A stretch of 64,000 bases of DNA from Paracoccus tegillarcae (GTDB lineage Bacteria > Pseudomonadota > Alphaproteobacteria > Rhodobacterales > Rhodobacteraceae), in NCBI RefSeq assembly GCF_002847305.1, contig NZ_CP025408.1:3369001-3433000 (forward strand), in the 5' to 3' direction. Below, in pieces: positions 1-8,658 of this stretch (its first letter is position 1; each line of letters begins with the position of its first letter). Below the pieces are notes generated by a model. The model saw nothing but the letters and a program-made list of their open reading frames with translations, had not been told where the DNA came from and did no database searches. The translations under genes and the position numbers were made by a program.

Positions 1-26
1 AAGGGCCGGATCGCACCGGCCCTTTT
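1..26. terminator. GC-rich hairpin terminator downstream of dctM
   Basis: A perfect stem GGGCCGG/CCGGCCC (3-9 with 16-22) encloses a six-base loop and is followed by TTTT on the plus strand. Flanking AA/TT can extend the stem. It lies seven bases beyond the dctM stop. The window edge hides the T-tract that would serve the minus strand, so the hairpin could end dctM or act in both directions. Confidence 0.6.
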
Positions 27-32
27 CGTAAT

Positions 33-2027
33 TCAGTTGCCGCCCAACCCTGGTGGCGGTCCGCCAAGGCCGCTGCCCATTCCGCCACCGCTCGAGGGCG
101 CTGCTGGTGCTGCTGGTTCCGGCGCAGGTTCAGGTGCGGCGGGCGCAGTCTCTGCCGGTTGCGACGGGCTGCCGCCGAAGTTGGGGGTTCCCGGCAGGGC
201 ATTGCCAAGCCCACCACCAAGGCCGCCTGAACTGCCCGCTGGCGCTTCGGTTGCCGAGCCCTGATCGCTCGACGGGGCACCAAAGGGCGATCCGCCCAAG
301 CCATTGCCCAATCCGCCGCCCAGGCCGCCGCCGCTTGATGTCTCACCCGAAGGCGCGCCGAACGGCGATCCGCCCAGCCCACCAAGGCCGGATTGTCCCC
401 CCTGACCAGAGGATCCGCCAAAGCTGGGGATCTGAACCCGCTCAGTTGCCGCGCGGACTGGCTGTTCCTTGTAATGCGTCACCAATCCGGGGAAGGAAAT
501 GACGATCCCCAGCATCACCAGTTGCAGTCCGACGAACTTGACCGCACCGCGATAGATCTGGACGGTTGTAACCGGCTCGATCACTTCGCCCGTGACGCTG
601 TCGGTATAGGGTTTCCGCGCCGTGATGGAACGCAGATAGAACAGCGCAAAACCCACGGGCGGCGTCAGAAAGCTGGTTTGCAGGACCATCGCCAGAATGA
701 CCCCGAACCAGATCATGTCGATGCCCAGATGGTTCACTGCAGGCACCAGCAGCGGCACGATCACAAAGGCGATCTCGAAGAAATCCAGGAAGAAGCCGAG
801 GATAAAGATGAGCAACGATACCGCGAGCAGAAAGCCCAGTTGCCCACCGGGCAAGGCGATCAGCAGATCCTTGACCCAGATCTGACCGTTGATGGCGTAA
901 AAGGTCAGCGAAAAGACCGTGGCGCCGATCAGGATGAACATGACGAAGGATGACAGCCGGGTCGTGCCAACCAGCGCCTGACGCATGACGCTATAGGTCA
1001 GGCGGCGCTTGATGATCGCCAGCAACAGCGCGCCGACTGCGCCCATTGCCCCGCCTTCGGTCGGTGTCGCGATGCCCAGAAAGATCGTGCCCAGCACCAG
1101 AAAGATCAGGCTCAACGGCGGGATCAGGACAAAGATCACCCTCTGCGCCAGATGGGACAGCAGGTTCAGGCGCAGCCAGTTGTTCAGCATCGCCAGTGTG
1201 AACATGACCGCAGCCGCAATCACCGCCGACCAGATGCCTGCATTCAGAACGCCGTCTGCGCGCATCCAGTAGCGCATACCGAAAAAGACCAGAACGGCGA
1301 TTGCCAGTGCAATGATCAGCGAGGTGACGCCCTTGCCCAGGTTTCGCGCCTCTTTCGGCAGGGCCGGCATGGCGTCGGGCCGCAGCAGGCTGACGACGAA
1401 GATATAGAACAGATAGAATCCCGTCAGCAGCAGCGCGGGGTAGAGCGCACCCTTGTACATGTCCCCGACCGAGCGACCCAACTGGTCAGCCAGAACGATC
1501 AGCACCAGGCTGGGCGGCACAATCTGTGCCAATGTACCCGATGCCGCAATGACGCCGGTGGCGATGCCGCGGTCGTAACGATACCGCAGCATGATCGGCA
1601 GCGAGATCAGTCCCATGGCCATCACCGATGCGGCAACCACACCGGTCGTGGCCGCCAGCAACGCGCCGACGATGACGACCGCATAAGCCAGACCGCCGCG
1701 CACGGGGCCGAACAATTGCCCGATCGTGTCCAGCAGATCCTCTGCCATGCCGGATTTTTCAAGCACGATGCCCATGAAGGTAAAGAAGGGAATGGCCAGG
1801 AAGATATCGTTCTTCATGATCCCCCATAACCGCTCGGGCAGTGCCGATAGCAGGTTCCAGCTGAGGTTGATCTGGCCATTGGCATAGGGTGTCAGCTCAA
1901 CGCCGATCACGTAGAACAGCAGACCGTTGGCGGCCAGCGCAAAGGCGATCGGATAGCCAAACAGCAAGAACAGCACCATCGAAAAGAACATGATCGGTGC
2001 AAGGTTATGAGCAATCAGCTCGATCAT
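33..2027 (-). CDS. dctM: TRAP transporter large permease (DctM family) with Gly/Pro/Ala-rich C-terminal tail
   Basis: Large membrane subunit of a tripartite ATP-independent periplasmic (TRAP) transporter, which carries a solute (often an organic acid) across the inner membrane using an ion gradient. About the first 530 of 664 residues are hydrophobic segments of DctM type, starting with a helix around residues 10-40 and the family-typical pattern GYPIAFAL. The last ~130 residues are low complexity, rich in Gly, Pro, Ala and Ser, and contain GLGGSPFGAPS twice. That tail is not part of the usual family and probably protrudes from the membrane. The start ATG overlaps the dctQ stop by four bases, so the two are translationally coupled. 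No DctP binding-protein gene is adjacent, so the substrate cannot be inferred. Confidence 0.9.
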   Translation of the reverse strand: MIELIAHNLAPIMFFSMVLFLLFGYPIAFALAANGLLFYVIGVELTPYANGQINLSWNLLSALPERLWGIMKNDIFLAIPFFTFMGIVLEKSGMAEDLLDTIGQLFGPVRGGLAYAVVIVGALLAATTGVVAASVMAMGLISLPIMLRYRYDRGIATGVIAASGTLAQIVPPSLVLIVLADQLGRSVGDMYKGALYPALLLTGFYLFYIFVVSLLRPDAMPALPKEARNLGKGVTSLIIALAIAVLVFFGMRYWMRADGVLNAGIWSAVIAAAVMFTLAMLNNWLRLNLLSHLAQRVIFVLIPPLSLIFLVLGTIFLGIATPTEGGAMGAVGALLLAIIKRRLTYSVMRQALVGTTRLSSFVMFILIGATVFSLTFYAINGQIWVKDLLIALPGGQLGFLLAVSLLIFILGFFLDFFEIAFVIVPLLVPAVNHLGIDMIWFGVILAMVLQTSFLTPPVGFALFYLRSITARKPYTDSVTGEVIEPVTTVQIYRGAVKFVGLQLVMLGIVISFPGLVTHYKEQPVRAATERVQIPSFGGSSGQGGQSGLGGLGGSPFGAPSGETSSGGGLGGGLGNGLGGSPFGAPSSDQGSATEAPAGSSGGLGGGLGNALPGTPNFGGSPSQPAETAPAAPEPAPEPAAPAAPSSGGGMGSGLGGPPPGLGGN

Positions 2028-2629
2028 GTGCGCGGGCCTTCCTGTTCGGTCCTATCGTGACTGTCGATGCCCGCAGCCTCTTCGGCCATACGGGAATGGC
2101 TATCCAGATGATCGACGTGATCAGGGATAACGCCGCGCATGACGGCGATTTTCTTTATGATTTCAGAGACACCCTGCAGGAACAGCAGGCCAAAGCCGAG
2201 CAGCAGCATCAGCTTGGCCGGCCACAGGATCAGCCCGCCCGCATTCATCGAGATTTCCTGAAGGCGGATGGACCGCATGACCCAAGGGTAGGTCAGGTAC
2301 AGCACCAGCGTGGTGAAGGGCATCAGGAACAGCAGGTGCCCCGCAAGGTCGATCCAATGCTGCACGCGCCGCGACCAGCGCCCGTAAACGATGTCGATGC
2401 GGATATGTTCGTTCTCAAGCAGCGTATAGGCCGCTGCCAGCAGGAAGGCCGTGCCATAGAGATACCATTGCAGTTCCAGCCAGGCATTTGATGAGATGCT
2501 GAACACCTTGCGGACCACGGCGTTGATCGCGCTGACAAGTACTGCGATCAGGATCAGCCAGGAAACGTTCTTGCCGATGAACGTATTCATTCGGTCAATG
2601 CCGCGCGACAGCGCCAGAAGGCCGCTCAT
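2024..2629 (-). CDS. dctQ: TRAP transporter small permease (DctQ family)
   Basis: Small membrane subunit that pairs with DctM in a TRAP transporter. The 201-residue protein has four hydrophobic segments, beginning with WLILIAVLVSAINAVVRK near residue 22, and the family-typical NAWLELQWYLYG region. I chose the ATG at 2629 because an AGGGGAG ribosome site lies 8 bases upstream. An in-frame start at 2671 has no such site. The C-terminal 30 residues are hydrophilic. The gene overlaps dctM by ATGA. The 130 bp between it and cobS suggest it has its own promoter. Confidence 0.88.
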   Translation of the reverse strand: MSGLLALSRGIDRMNTFIGKNVSWLILIAVLVSAINAVVRKVFSISSNAWLELQWYLYGTAFLLAAAYTLLENEHIRIDIVYGRWSRRVQHWIDLAGHLLFLMPFTTLVLYLTYPWVMRSIRLQEISMNAGGLILWPAKLMLLLGFGLLFLQGVSEIIKKIAVMRGVIPDHVDHLDSHSRMAEEAAGIDSHDRTEQEGPRT

Positions 2630-2759
2630 GGCTGATACTCCCCTGTCTTGGGCCACGCTTCTGTGGCGCATGCCCTTTTTCGGCCACCTCCAACCTGCGG
2701 CCTAGTCCGTTGGGCCTAGCCCGAAGCCTGATCTGCGGTCAATAGCTATCGCCGCTTGC

Positions 2760-3482
2760 TCAGGCACAGAGTGCGAAACTGGCCAGAACGGCGGTCTCGG
2801 TCAGAATGGCAACGGTGCCCAACACGTCGCCCGTTTGGCCACCCAGGCGGTCTCGGGCCAGACGGATCACCAGCCCCGTAACCAGCAGCCCTGCGATGAT
2901 TCCGGCCAGCGCCGCGGGGCCCGAGATGGCCAACAGAACCGCTCCGATCAGCCCGGCCGCCCATAGCTGATCGCGCCCGACGCGCGCCGCCGCGCGCCCC
3001 AGACCGTCGGGCCGCGCCGGCGGCAGGACCGATGCCGCCAGAACCATGGCCGACCGGCCGGCGGCCGCCGCGCCGATCAAGGCCAGTGGTCCAAGTGCCG
3101 CGATGCTGACGATGCGCAGGATGACACATCCCAGCAAGGCCAGCGTGCCGTAGCTGCCAACTGCAGGATCGCGCATGATGGCCAGCCGCTCATCACGGGT
3201 TTGCCCGCCCATGCCATCGGTGAAATCGGCCAGCCCGTCCTCATGCAGCCCGCCGGTCAGCCAGATCGCCAGAACCACGGCCAGCGTGGCGGTGACCAGC
3301 GGCGGGCCGGGCAGGAAAAGCGGCAGCGCCGAGATCGCGCCCACTGCGGCCCCGGCCAGCGGAAAGGCCCATAGGGCACGCGACAGCGGCACCTCTTCTT
3401 CGGGCAGAAGAAAGCCAAGCGGCAGCCGGGTCAAAAAGACCAGCGCCAGGATCAGTTGATGCCAGAGATCGACGGGGCGCAT
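2760..3482 (-). CDS. cobS: Adenosylcobinamide-GDP ribazoletransferase (cobalamin-5'-phosphate synthase)
   Basis: Joins adenosylcobinamide-GDP to alpha-ribazole (or its phosphate) in the last steps of cobalamin synthesis, at the inner membrane. The 240-residue protein is almost entirely hydrophobic and carries the family motif GGLHEDGLADFTDGMGG around residues 76-92, whose acidic residues are thought to bind Mg2+. Two adjacent ATGs are possible. The second, at 3482, is better spaced from GGAGG. It lies 20 bp after cobT in the order cobU-cobT-cobS, which together supply nucleotide-loop assembly. Length is normal for the family (called CobV in Pseudomonas-style naming). Confidence 0.93.
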   Translation of the reverse strand: MRPVDLWHQLILALVFLTRLPLGFLLPEEEVPLSRALWAFPLAGAAVGAISALPLFLPGPPLVTATLAVVLAIWLTGGLHEDGLADFTDGMGGQTRDERLAIMRDPAVGSYGTLALLGCVILRIVSIAALGPLALIGAAAAGRSAMVLAASVLPPARPDGLGRAAARVGRDQLWAAGLIGAVLLAISGPAALAGIIAGLLVTGLVIRLARDRLGGQTGDVLGTVAILTETAVLASFALCA

Positions 3483-3502
3483 CATGCCTCCTGCTGTGGG
3501 TC

Positions 3503-4456
3503 TTAGCCGAAACCGGCTTCGGCAAAGGTCGCCATGCCATTATGGCAGGCCACGGCGCCGCGCAAAACCATCAGTGCGACCGCCGCGCCCGAACCTTCGC
3601 CAAGACGCATGTCCAGCGACAGGATCGGCTGCGCGCCAAGCGCCGCGATCAGGCGCCGGTGACCCGGCTCGGCGCTTTCGTGACCGATCAGGCAGTGGTC
3701 CAATGCCTGCGGGTCATCGCGGGTCAGGACGGCCGCCGCCGCCGTGCAGATGAAACCGTCCAGAATGACCGGCACGCCCAGTTCGCGCGCGCGCAGGACC
3801 GCGCCACAAATCGCCGCCTGCTCGCGCCCACCAAAGGCCGCCAGCGTGCCACGCGTATCGTCGGGACTGTGCCGTGCCAGACCTGCACCAACAGCGCGTA
3901 TCTTGGCCGACAGCACCTCGCCCTCGGCGCCGGTTCCGGGACCGACCCAGTCCCGCCCATCCCCGCCAAAGCTTGCCGCCGCCAGCGCGGCTGCCACGGT
4001 CGAGTTGCCAATCCCCATCTCGCCCAACAGCAGCACATCGGCAGTTGGATCGACCGCATCCGCGCCGGCCTGCATTGCCGACGCCACCTCGTCGGCGGTC
4101 ATGGCCGGGCCTTGGGTGAAATCGGCAGTCGGCTGATCAAGGCTGAGGGGCACCACGGTCAGCGCCGCGCCCGCAACCGCGCAAAGCTGGTTGATCGCCG
4201 CACCGCCCTGATGGAAGTTCTGCACCATCAGCGCCGTCACCTCGGCTGGAAATGGGTTCACGCCTTGCGCGACGATGCCGTGATTGCCGGCAAACACCAG
4301 TGCCTGTGCATGGTCCAGTCGCGGCCTGTCGCGCCGCTGCCAGCCTGCCAGAAAAATCGCCAGATCCTCGAGCCGGCCCAAGGAACCGGGCGGCTTTGTC
4401 AGGCTGTTCTGGCGATCATGCGCGCGCGCGGCCGCGCCTTCGTCAAAGGATGTCAT
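3503..4456 (-). CDS. cobT: Nicotinate-nucleotide--dimethylbenzimidazole phosphoribosyltransferase
   Basis: Activates 5,6-dimethylbenzimidazole by transferring ribose phosphate from nicotinate mononucleotide, giving alpha-ribazole phosphate for the lower ligand of B12. The 317-residue protein has the N-terminal KPPGSLGRLEDLA motif, FAGNHGIVAQGVNPFP, the central GEMGIGNSTVAAAL loop, and the C-terminal LDMRLGEGSGAA motif, whose glutamate is the catalytic base in characterised enzymes. It overlaps cobU by 14 bases, so the two are co-translated. Pseudomonas-style nomenclature calls this CobU. Confidence 0.95.
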   Translation of the reverse strand: MTSFDEGAAARAHDRQNSLTKPPGSLGRLEDLAIFLAGWQRRDRPRLDHAQALVFAGNHGIVAQGVNPFPAEVTALMVQNFHQGGAAINQLCAVAGAALTVVPLSLDQPTADFTQGPAMTADEVASAMQAGADAVDPTADVLLLGEMGIGNSTVAAALAAASFGGDGRDWVGPGTGAEGEVLSAKIRAVGAGLARHSPDDTRGTLAAFGGREQAAICGAVLRARELGVPVILDGFICTAAAAVLTRDDPQALDHCLIGHESAEPGHRRLIAALGAQPILSLDMRLGEGSGAAVALMVLRGAVACHNGMATFAEAGFG

Positions 4457-4970
4457 CGCTGTCCCGTCCCGGCTTGATCCGCATCGGCTGTCCGCAGACG
4501 GCCATCCAGACCTGATCGGCGGCCTCTGCCATGGCCTGATTCATCCAGCCATGCCGGTCGCGGAAATCGCGCGCCATAGCATTGGCCGGGACTATTCCAC
4601 CGCCCAGTTCGTTGGTGACCAGCACGACCGGATCGCGCTGGTGACGCAACGTCGAAACCAGGCCTTCGATATCGACTGCCGCACCGCAATTGGCCAGCCA
4701 CAGGGTCAGGCAATCAACCAGCCGCGCGCCCTGCCCGTCCGTCGCATTCAGGGCACCGATCAAATCGCGCGGTGCCTCGATCGTCTGCCAGTTGGCACCG
4801 CGTCGGTGCTGATGCAGCGCGATTCTGTCCGCCATTTCCGCATCGCCCGATTCGGCGGTGGCGATATAGATCGACGGGCGGTCATGACGCGCCATCAGAC
4901 GCTCGGCCAGTGCCGATTTGCCCGAACGGGCGCCGCCAGTAACCAGGGTAATGCGCACAGGTTTCGTCAT
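4443..4970 (-). CDS. cobU: Adenosylcobinamide kinase / adenosylcobinamide-phosphate guanylyltransferase
   Basis: Bifunctional enzyme that phosphorylates adenosylcobinamide and then attaches GMP, making the CobS substrate. The 175-residue protein has a P-loop GGARSGKS near residue 10, the IALHQHRR segment containing the histidine expected to be guanylylated, DCLTLWLAN, and the NELGGGIVP motif. I start at 4970 because homology begins at MTKPVRITLVTGG. The 16 codons upstream (to 5018) look non-conserved. The ribosome site is weak. It is the first gene of cobU-T-S. I looked for a cobalamin riboswitch upstream and found none. Also called CobP. Confidence 0.93.
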   Translation of the reverse strand: MTKPVRITLVTGGARSGKSALAERLMARHDRPSIYIATAESGDAEMADRIALHQHRRGANWQTIEAPRDLIGALNATDGQGARLVDCLTLWLANCGAAVDIEGLVSTLRHQRDPVVLVTNELGGGIVPANAMARDFRDRHGWMNQAMAEAADQVWMAVCGQPMRIKPGRDSDDIL

Positions 4971-5099
4971 GCCCAGACTGATTTCACAAGCCCTGCGCGA
5001 TGAAAAGTGGCAAATCAACTTTACCTAGGCGCGAATTGACCTATCCTCCGATGCATTCCGGCGCATCAGTCGCCGCACCAAAACACGGAGGAACGTCGC

Positions 5100-6704
5100 A
5101 TGACGAAATTTCTTGCAACCACCGCGCTAGCCTTTGCGCTGGCATTGCCTGCACATGCAGCACAAGTGGCAGAAGGCGACACGCTGGCCGACAACCAAGA
5201 GATGAGCTTTTGGATTCTGGACGCGATCAAGTCATTGGACCCGCACAAAAATACGGATGTCAGCGGCGCGCATGTGCTGCGTCAGTTGTTCGAAGGGCTG
5301 ATGAACGAAGATGAAAAGGGCGCAATGGTGCCCGGTCTGGCCGAAAGCCATGAGGTCAGCGAAGACGGCCTGACCTATACGTTCAAGCTGCGCGACGCCA
5401 ACTGGTCCAATGGCGAGCCGATCACGGCTGGTGATTTCGTCTATAGCTGGCAGCGCGCCGTGACGCCCGAAACCGCGTCGGAATATGCGTGGTTCATGGA
5501 GTTGATGAACATCGTCAACGCAACTGCCGTGGTCAAAGGCGAGATGGCGCCGGATCAGTTGGGCGTGAAGGCCGTGGACGACAAGACCTTCGAGGTGACG
5601 CTGTCCACCCCGACGCCGTATTTCATCAAGACACTCAGCCACACGACCACCTTCCCGGTGCCGCAAGCCGTGGTCGAAGAGTTCGGTGACAACTGGACCC
5701 AGCCCGCCAATATGGTCAGCAACGGCGCCTATAAGCTGGACAGCCACGATCTGGGCGTTCAATTGACGGTCTCCACTAACGACGAATACTGGGATGCCGA
5801 GAACACGATCCTTAGCGAGGTCGAGTTTATCACGGTCAATGACCAGAACGTCGCGCTGACCCGCTACGAGGCTGGCGAGTTGAACTGGTTCAACCGTTTG
5901 CCGGCCGGTCAGTATCCGCGCCTGCTGGAGCAATATCCCGATCAGGTCAGCAGCGTTCCGATGGCCTGTTCCTACGCCTATATCTTCAACCTGTCCGAAA
6001 AGGGCCCCGAGGCGCTGAAGGATCTCAAGGTGCGTCAGGCACTGGCCTATGGCATGGATCGCGACATTGTTGTCGAAAAGATCCTGCAGGGTGGTCAGCG
6101 TCCGGCCTATTTCTGGACCCCCGAATCGATCGAGGGCTTTGTCGCGCCCGAGATCGAAATGGCAGGCTGGTCACAGCCCGAGCGGATCGAAAAGGCCAAG
6201 GCCTTGCTCGAAGAGGCAGGCTATGGCCCCGATAATCCGCTGAGCCTGACGGTTCAGTATAACACCAGCGAGGATCACAAGAAGATCGCCGTGGCCGCGC
6301 AGCAGTTCTGGAAGGGCATTGGCGTCGATGTCACGCTGAACAATGTCGAATGGAAGGTGCATACCGACCGCCTGCAGAATCAGGATTTCGAGATTGCACG
6401 CTATGCGTGGTGCGGTGACTATAACGAGGCTTCGACTTTCCTCGACTGGTTCCGGACCGACGGCTACAACAGCGGCAAATGGTCGAATGCCGAGTTTGAT
6501 CAGCTGCTGGCAGACGCCAAGACCTCGGACAATGCGGCTGAACTGTATACGCAGGCAGAAGAAGTTCTGTATGCGGATCTGCCCTATGTCCCTGTCTACC
6601 ATTACGCCAACGCCCAGATCGTGAACGCCGATCTGCGCGGCGTTCCCTATGAGAACGTCATGGACAACTGGTACGCCAAGGACATGTATCGCGTTGCCGA
6701 GTGA
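5100..6704 (+). CDS. oppA: Peptide ABC transporter substrate-binding protein (OppA/DppA family, SBP family 5)
   Basis: Periplasmic binding protein that delivers oligopeptides to the OppBCDF importer. The 534-residue precursor begins with a Sec signal peptide cut after about AHA (residue 20). It then shows the family-5 signature region: LDPHKNTDVSGAHVLRQLFEGL, the LRDANWSNGEPITAGDFVYSWQRA segment and, near the C-terminus, LPYVPVYHYANAQI. A GGAGGA ribosome site lies 7 bases before the ATG. The gene is followed by a perfect hairpin and then oppB, as expected for a binding protein needed in excess over its permease. Specific peptide preference cannot be read from sequence. Confidence 0.92.
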   Translation: MTKFLATTALAFALALPAHAAQVAEGDTLADNQEMSFWILDAIKSLDPHKNTDVSGAHVLRQLFEGLMNEDEKGAMVPGLAESHEVSEDGLTYTFKLRDANWSNGEPITAGDFVYSWQRAVTPETASEYAWFMELMNIVNATAVVKGEMAPDQLGVKAVDDKTFEVTLSTPTPYFIKTLSHTTTFPVPQAVVEEFGDNWTQPANMVSNGAYKLDSHDLGVQLTVSTNDEYWDAENTILSEVEFITVNDQNVALTRYEAGELNWFNRLPAGQYPRLLEQYPDQVSSVPMACSYAYIFNLSEKGPEALKDLKVRQALAYGMDRDIVVEKILQGGQRPAYFWTPESIEGFVAPEIEMAGWSQPERIEKAKALLEEAGYGPDNPLSLTVQYNTSEDHKKIAVAAQQFWKGIGVDVTLNNVEWKVHTDRLQNQDFEIARYAWCGDYNEASTFLDWFRTDGYNSGKWSNAEFDQLLADAKTSDNAAELYTQAEEVLYADLPYVPVYHYANAQIVNADLRGVPYENVMDNWYAKDMYRVAE

Positions 6705-6727
6705 CGGCAATCTTTGACCACGATACC

Positions 6728-6752
6728 ACCGGAAGGGGTTTCCCCTTCCGGT
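6728..6752 (+). terminator. Perfect 11-bp hairpin between oppA and oppB
   Basis: ACCGGAAGGGG (6728-6738) pairs exactly with CCCCTTCCGGT (6742-6752) around a TTT loop, 24 bases after the oppA stop. There is no T-tract, so it is unlikely to be an efficient intrinsic terminator. It more likely stabilises the oppA 3' end after processing or gives partial attenuation before oppBCDF. Confidence 0.6.
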
Positions 6753-6802
6753 AATCCGTCATAAGTTCTGACCTAATAATAACTGGGGGGAGGCGCAGCC
6801 CG

Positions 6803-7726
6803 ATGTTTGGATACATCTTGCGACGTCTGGCGGTGGCGGTTCCAACGCTGCTGTTGCTGATTATCTTTTCCTTTTTGCTGATGCATGCCGCACCTGGCGG
6901 CCCCTTCACCGGCGAACGCTCTCTGCCGCCACAGGTTCTGGCAAATCTCGAGGCGAAATACGGGCTGGATGATCCGCTGCTGGTGCAACTTTGGAATTAT
7001 CTCAAGGGCGTTGTCCTGCACTTCGATTTCGGTCCCAGCTTTGTCTATCCCGACCTGACGGTGAACAAGCTGATCGCCGACGGTTTTCCGATCACCATGA
7101 CTTACGGCCTGCTGGCATTCGTGCTGGCGGCGATTGTGGGCATTGCACTGGGATCAATGGCGGCGATCAGGCACAACACCTGGCTGGACTATCTGGCTGT
7201 GGGCGTCAGCATCGGCGCGCAGGTACTGCCCAATTTCGTCATGGCGCCGATCTTGGTGCTGATCTTTACGCTTTGGATGGGCTGGCTGCCCGGTGGCGGT
7301 TGGAGCTTTTCCGACCCGAGCTACTGGATCTTGCCGGTGATTGCGCTTGGCACCAGCTATATGGCCTCGGTCGCGCGCATCACCCGCTCTTCGATGCTGG
7401 AGGTTCTTGGCAGCAACCATATTCGTACCGCCCGCGCCAAGGGCATGCCGGAGCGCCGGGTCATCATGCGCCATGCGCTGAAACCCGCGCTGCTGCCGGT
7501 CATCAGCTATCTGGGCCCGGTCTTTGTCTCGATGATCACCGGATCTGTGGTGATCGACATCTATTTCTCGACCGGCGGAATCGGACGCGCCTTTGTCGAT
7601 AGCGCGTTGAACCGTGACTATGCCGTGATGATGGGCGTGACCATTCTGGTGGGCGCGCTGACCATCCTGTTCAATCTGATCGTCGATATCCTTTACGCGT
7701 GGATCGACCCGAAAATCCGGTATTAA
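6803..7726 (+). CDS. oppB: Peptide ABC transporter permease OppB
   Basis: One of two inner-membrane permeases of the oligopeptide importer. The 307-residue protein opens with the OppB/DppB pattern MFGYILRRLAVAVPTLLLL, has six transmembrane segments, and carries the EAA loop (ARAKGMPERRVIMRHALKPA near residues 209-228) that docks on the ATPases. A GGGGGAGG ribosome site precedes the ATG. It is four bases from oppC. Length and topology are normal. Confidence 0.92.
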   Translation: MFGYILRRLAVAVPTLLLLIIFSFLLMHAAPGGPFTGERSLPPQVLANLEAKYGLDDPLLVQLWNYLKGVVLHFDFGPSFVYPDLTVNKLIADGFPITMTYGLLAFVLAAIVGIALGSMAAIRHNTWLDYLAVGVSIGAQVLPNFVMAPILVLIFTLWMGWLPGGGWSFSDPSYWILPVIALGTSYMASVARITRSSMLEVLGSNHIRTARAKGMPERRVIMRHALKPALLPVISYLGPVFVSMITGSVVIDIYFSTGGIGRAFVDSALNRDYAVMMGVTILVGALTILFNLIVDILYAWIDPKIRY

Positions 7727-7730
7727 AGCC

Positions 7731-8657
7731 ATGGTTATTGAACAAGACAAGATGCAATCCCTGGCCGGCCGCATGGCGGAAGCCGAGATCAAGGGCCGCA
7801 GCCCCTGGGCCGATGCGCGCAAACGCTTTGTCCGAAACAAGGCGGCGATGGCCGGGTTGATCATTCTGGTGCTGGTTTCCCTGTTCGCCATATTTGGCGA
7901 CATGTTCTCTGCATGGTCGAATGAGGAACTGGATTACAACGTCATGGGTCAGGTGCGCGAACTGGGCGCGCCCTCCATTGCCTCGGGTCACTACTTCGGC
8001 ACCGATGATCTGGGCCGCGATCTGTATGCGCGCACGGTGCAGGGCACCCGGATCAGCCTGATGGTCGGCATTGTCGGCGCCGCCATCGCAGTGATCGTCG
8101 GCACGCTCTATGGCGCGACGGCGGGTTACGTCGGTGGGCGGGTGGATCAGGTGATGATGCGGACCGTCGATATCCTGATGTCGATCCCCTACATGTTCGT
8201 GCTGATCCTGCTGCTGGTCGTCTTTGGCCGATCCATCGGGATGCTGTTTCTGGGCATCGGTTTGATCTCCTGGCTGGACATGTCGCGGATCGTTCGGGGT
8301 CAGACGCTGACGCTGAAGAACCGCGAGTTCATCGAGGCCGCCCGTGCCACCGGCGTTCCAAGCTGGAAGATCGTCTTGCGTCATATCGTGCCTAACCTGC
8401 TGGGGGTCGTCGCCGTCTATGCGACGCTGCTGGTGCCGCTGATGATCCTGACGGAAAGCTTCATCAGCTTTCTTGGCCTTGGGGTGCAGGAACCACTGAC
8501 CTCTTGGGGCGCGCTGATTTCCGAAGGGGCCGGCACCATGAACTATGGCACGCTGTGGCAATTGCTGTTCCCGTTGTTTTTCTTCTGCATCACGCTGTTC
8601 GGCTTTTTCTTTGTCGGCGACGGCTTGCGCGATGCCCTTGATCCGAAGGACCGCTGA
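7731..8657 (+). CDS. oppC: Peptide ABC transporter permease OppC
   Basis: Second permease of the oligopeptide importer. The 308-residue protein has a hydrophilic N-terminus (about 35 residues with SPWADARKRFVRNKAAM), typical of OppC/DppC, then six membrane helices, the GTDDLGRDLYAR motif near residue 90 and the EAA loop AARATGVPSWKIVLRHIVPN. It begins four bases after oppB and its stop is one base before the oppD start, so the operon is tightly coupled. Confidence 0.92.
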   Translation: MVIEQDKMQSLAGRMAEAEIKGRSPWADARKRFVRNKAAMAGLIILVLVSLFAIFGDMFSAWSNEELDYNVMGQVRELGAPSIASGHYFGTDDLGRDLYARTVQGTRISLMVGIVGAAIAVIVGTLYGATAGYVGGRVDQVMMRTVDILMSIPYMFVLILLLVVFGRSIGMLFLGIGLISWLDMSRIVRGQTLTLKNREFIEAARATGVPSWKIVLRHIVPNLLGVVAVYATLLVPLMILTESFISFLGLGVQEPLTSWGALISEGAGTMNYGTLWQLLFPLFFFCITLFGFFFVGDGLRDALDPKDR

Positions 8658-8658
8658 T

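Noticed and set aside
4970..5099. Possible cobalamin riboswitch upstream of cobU (GCCACT on the minus strand near 5010)
   Set aside because: Only this short string resembles part of the B12 box. None of the other conserved helices or the full box can be found in the 130-bp gap.
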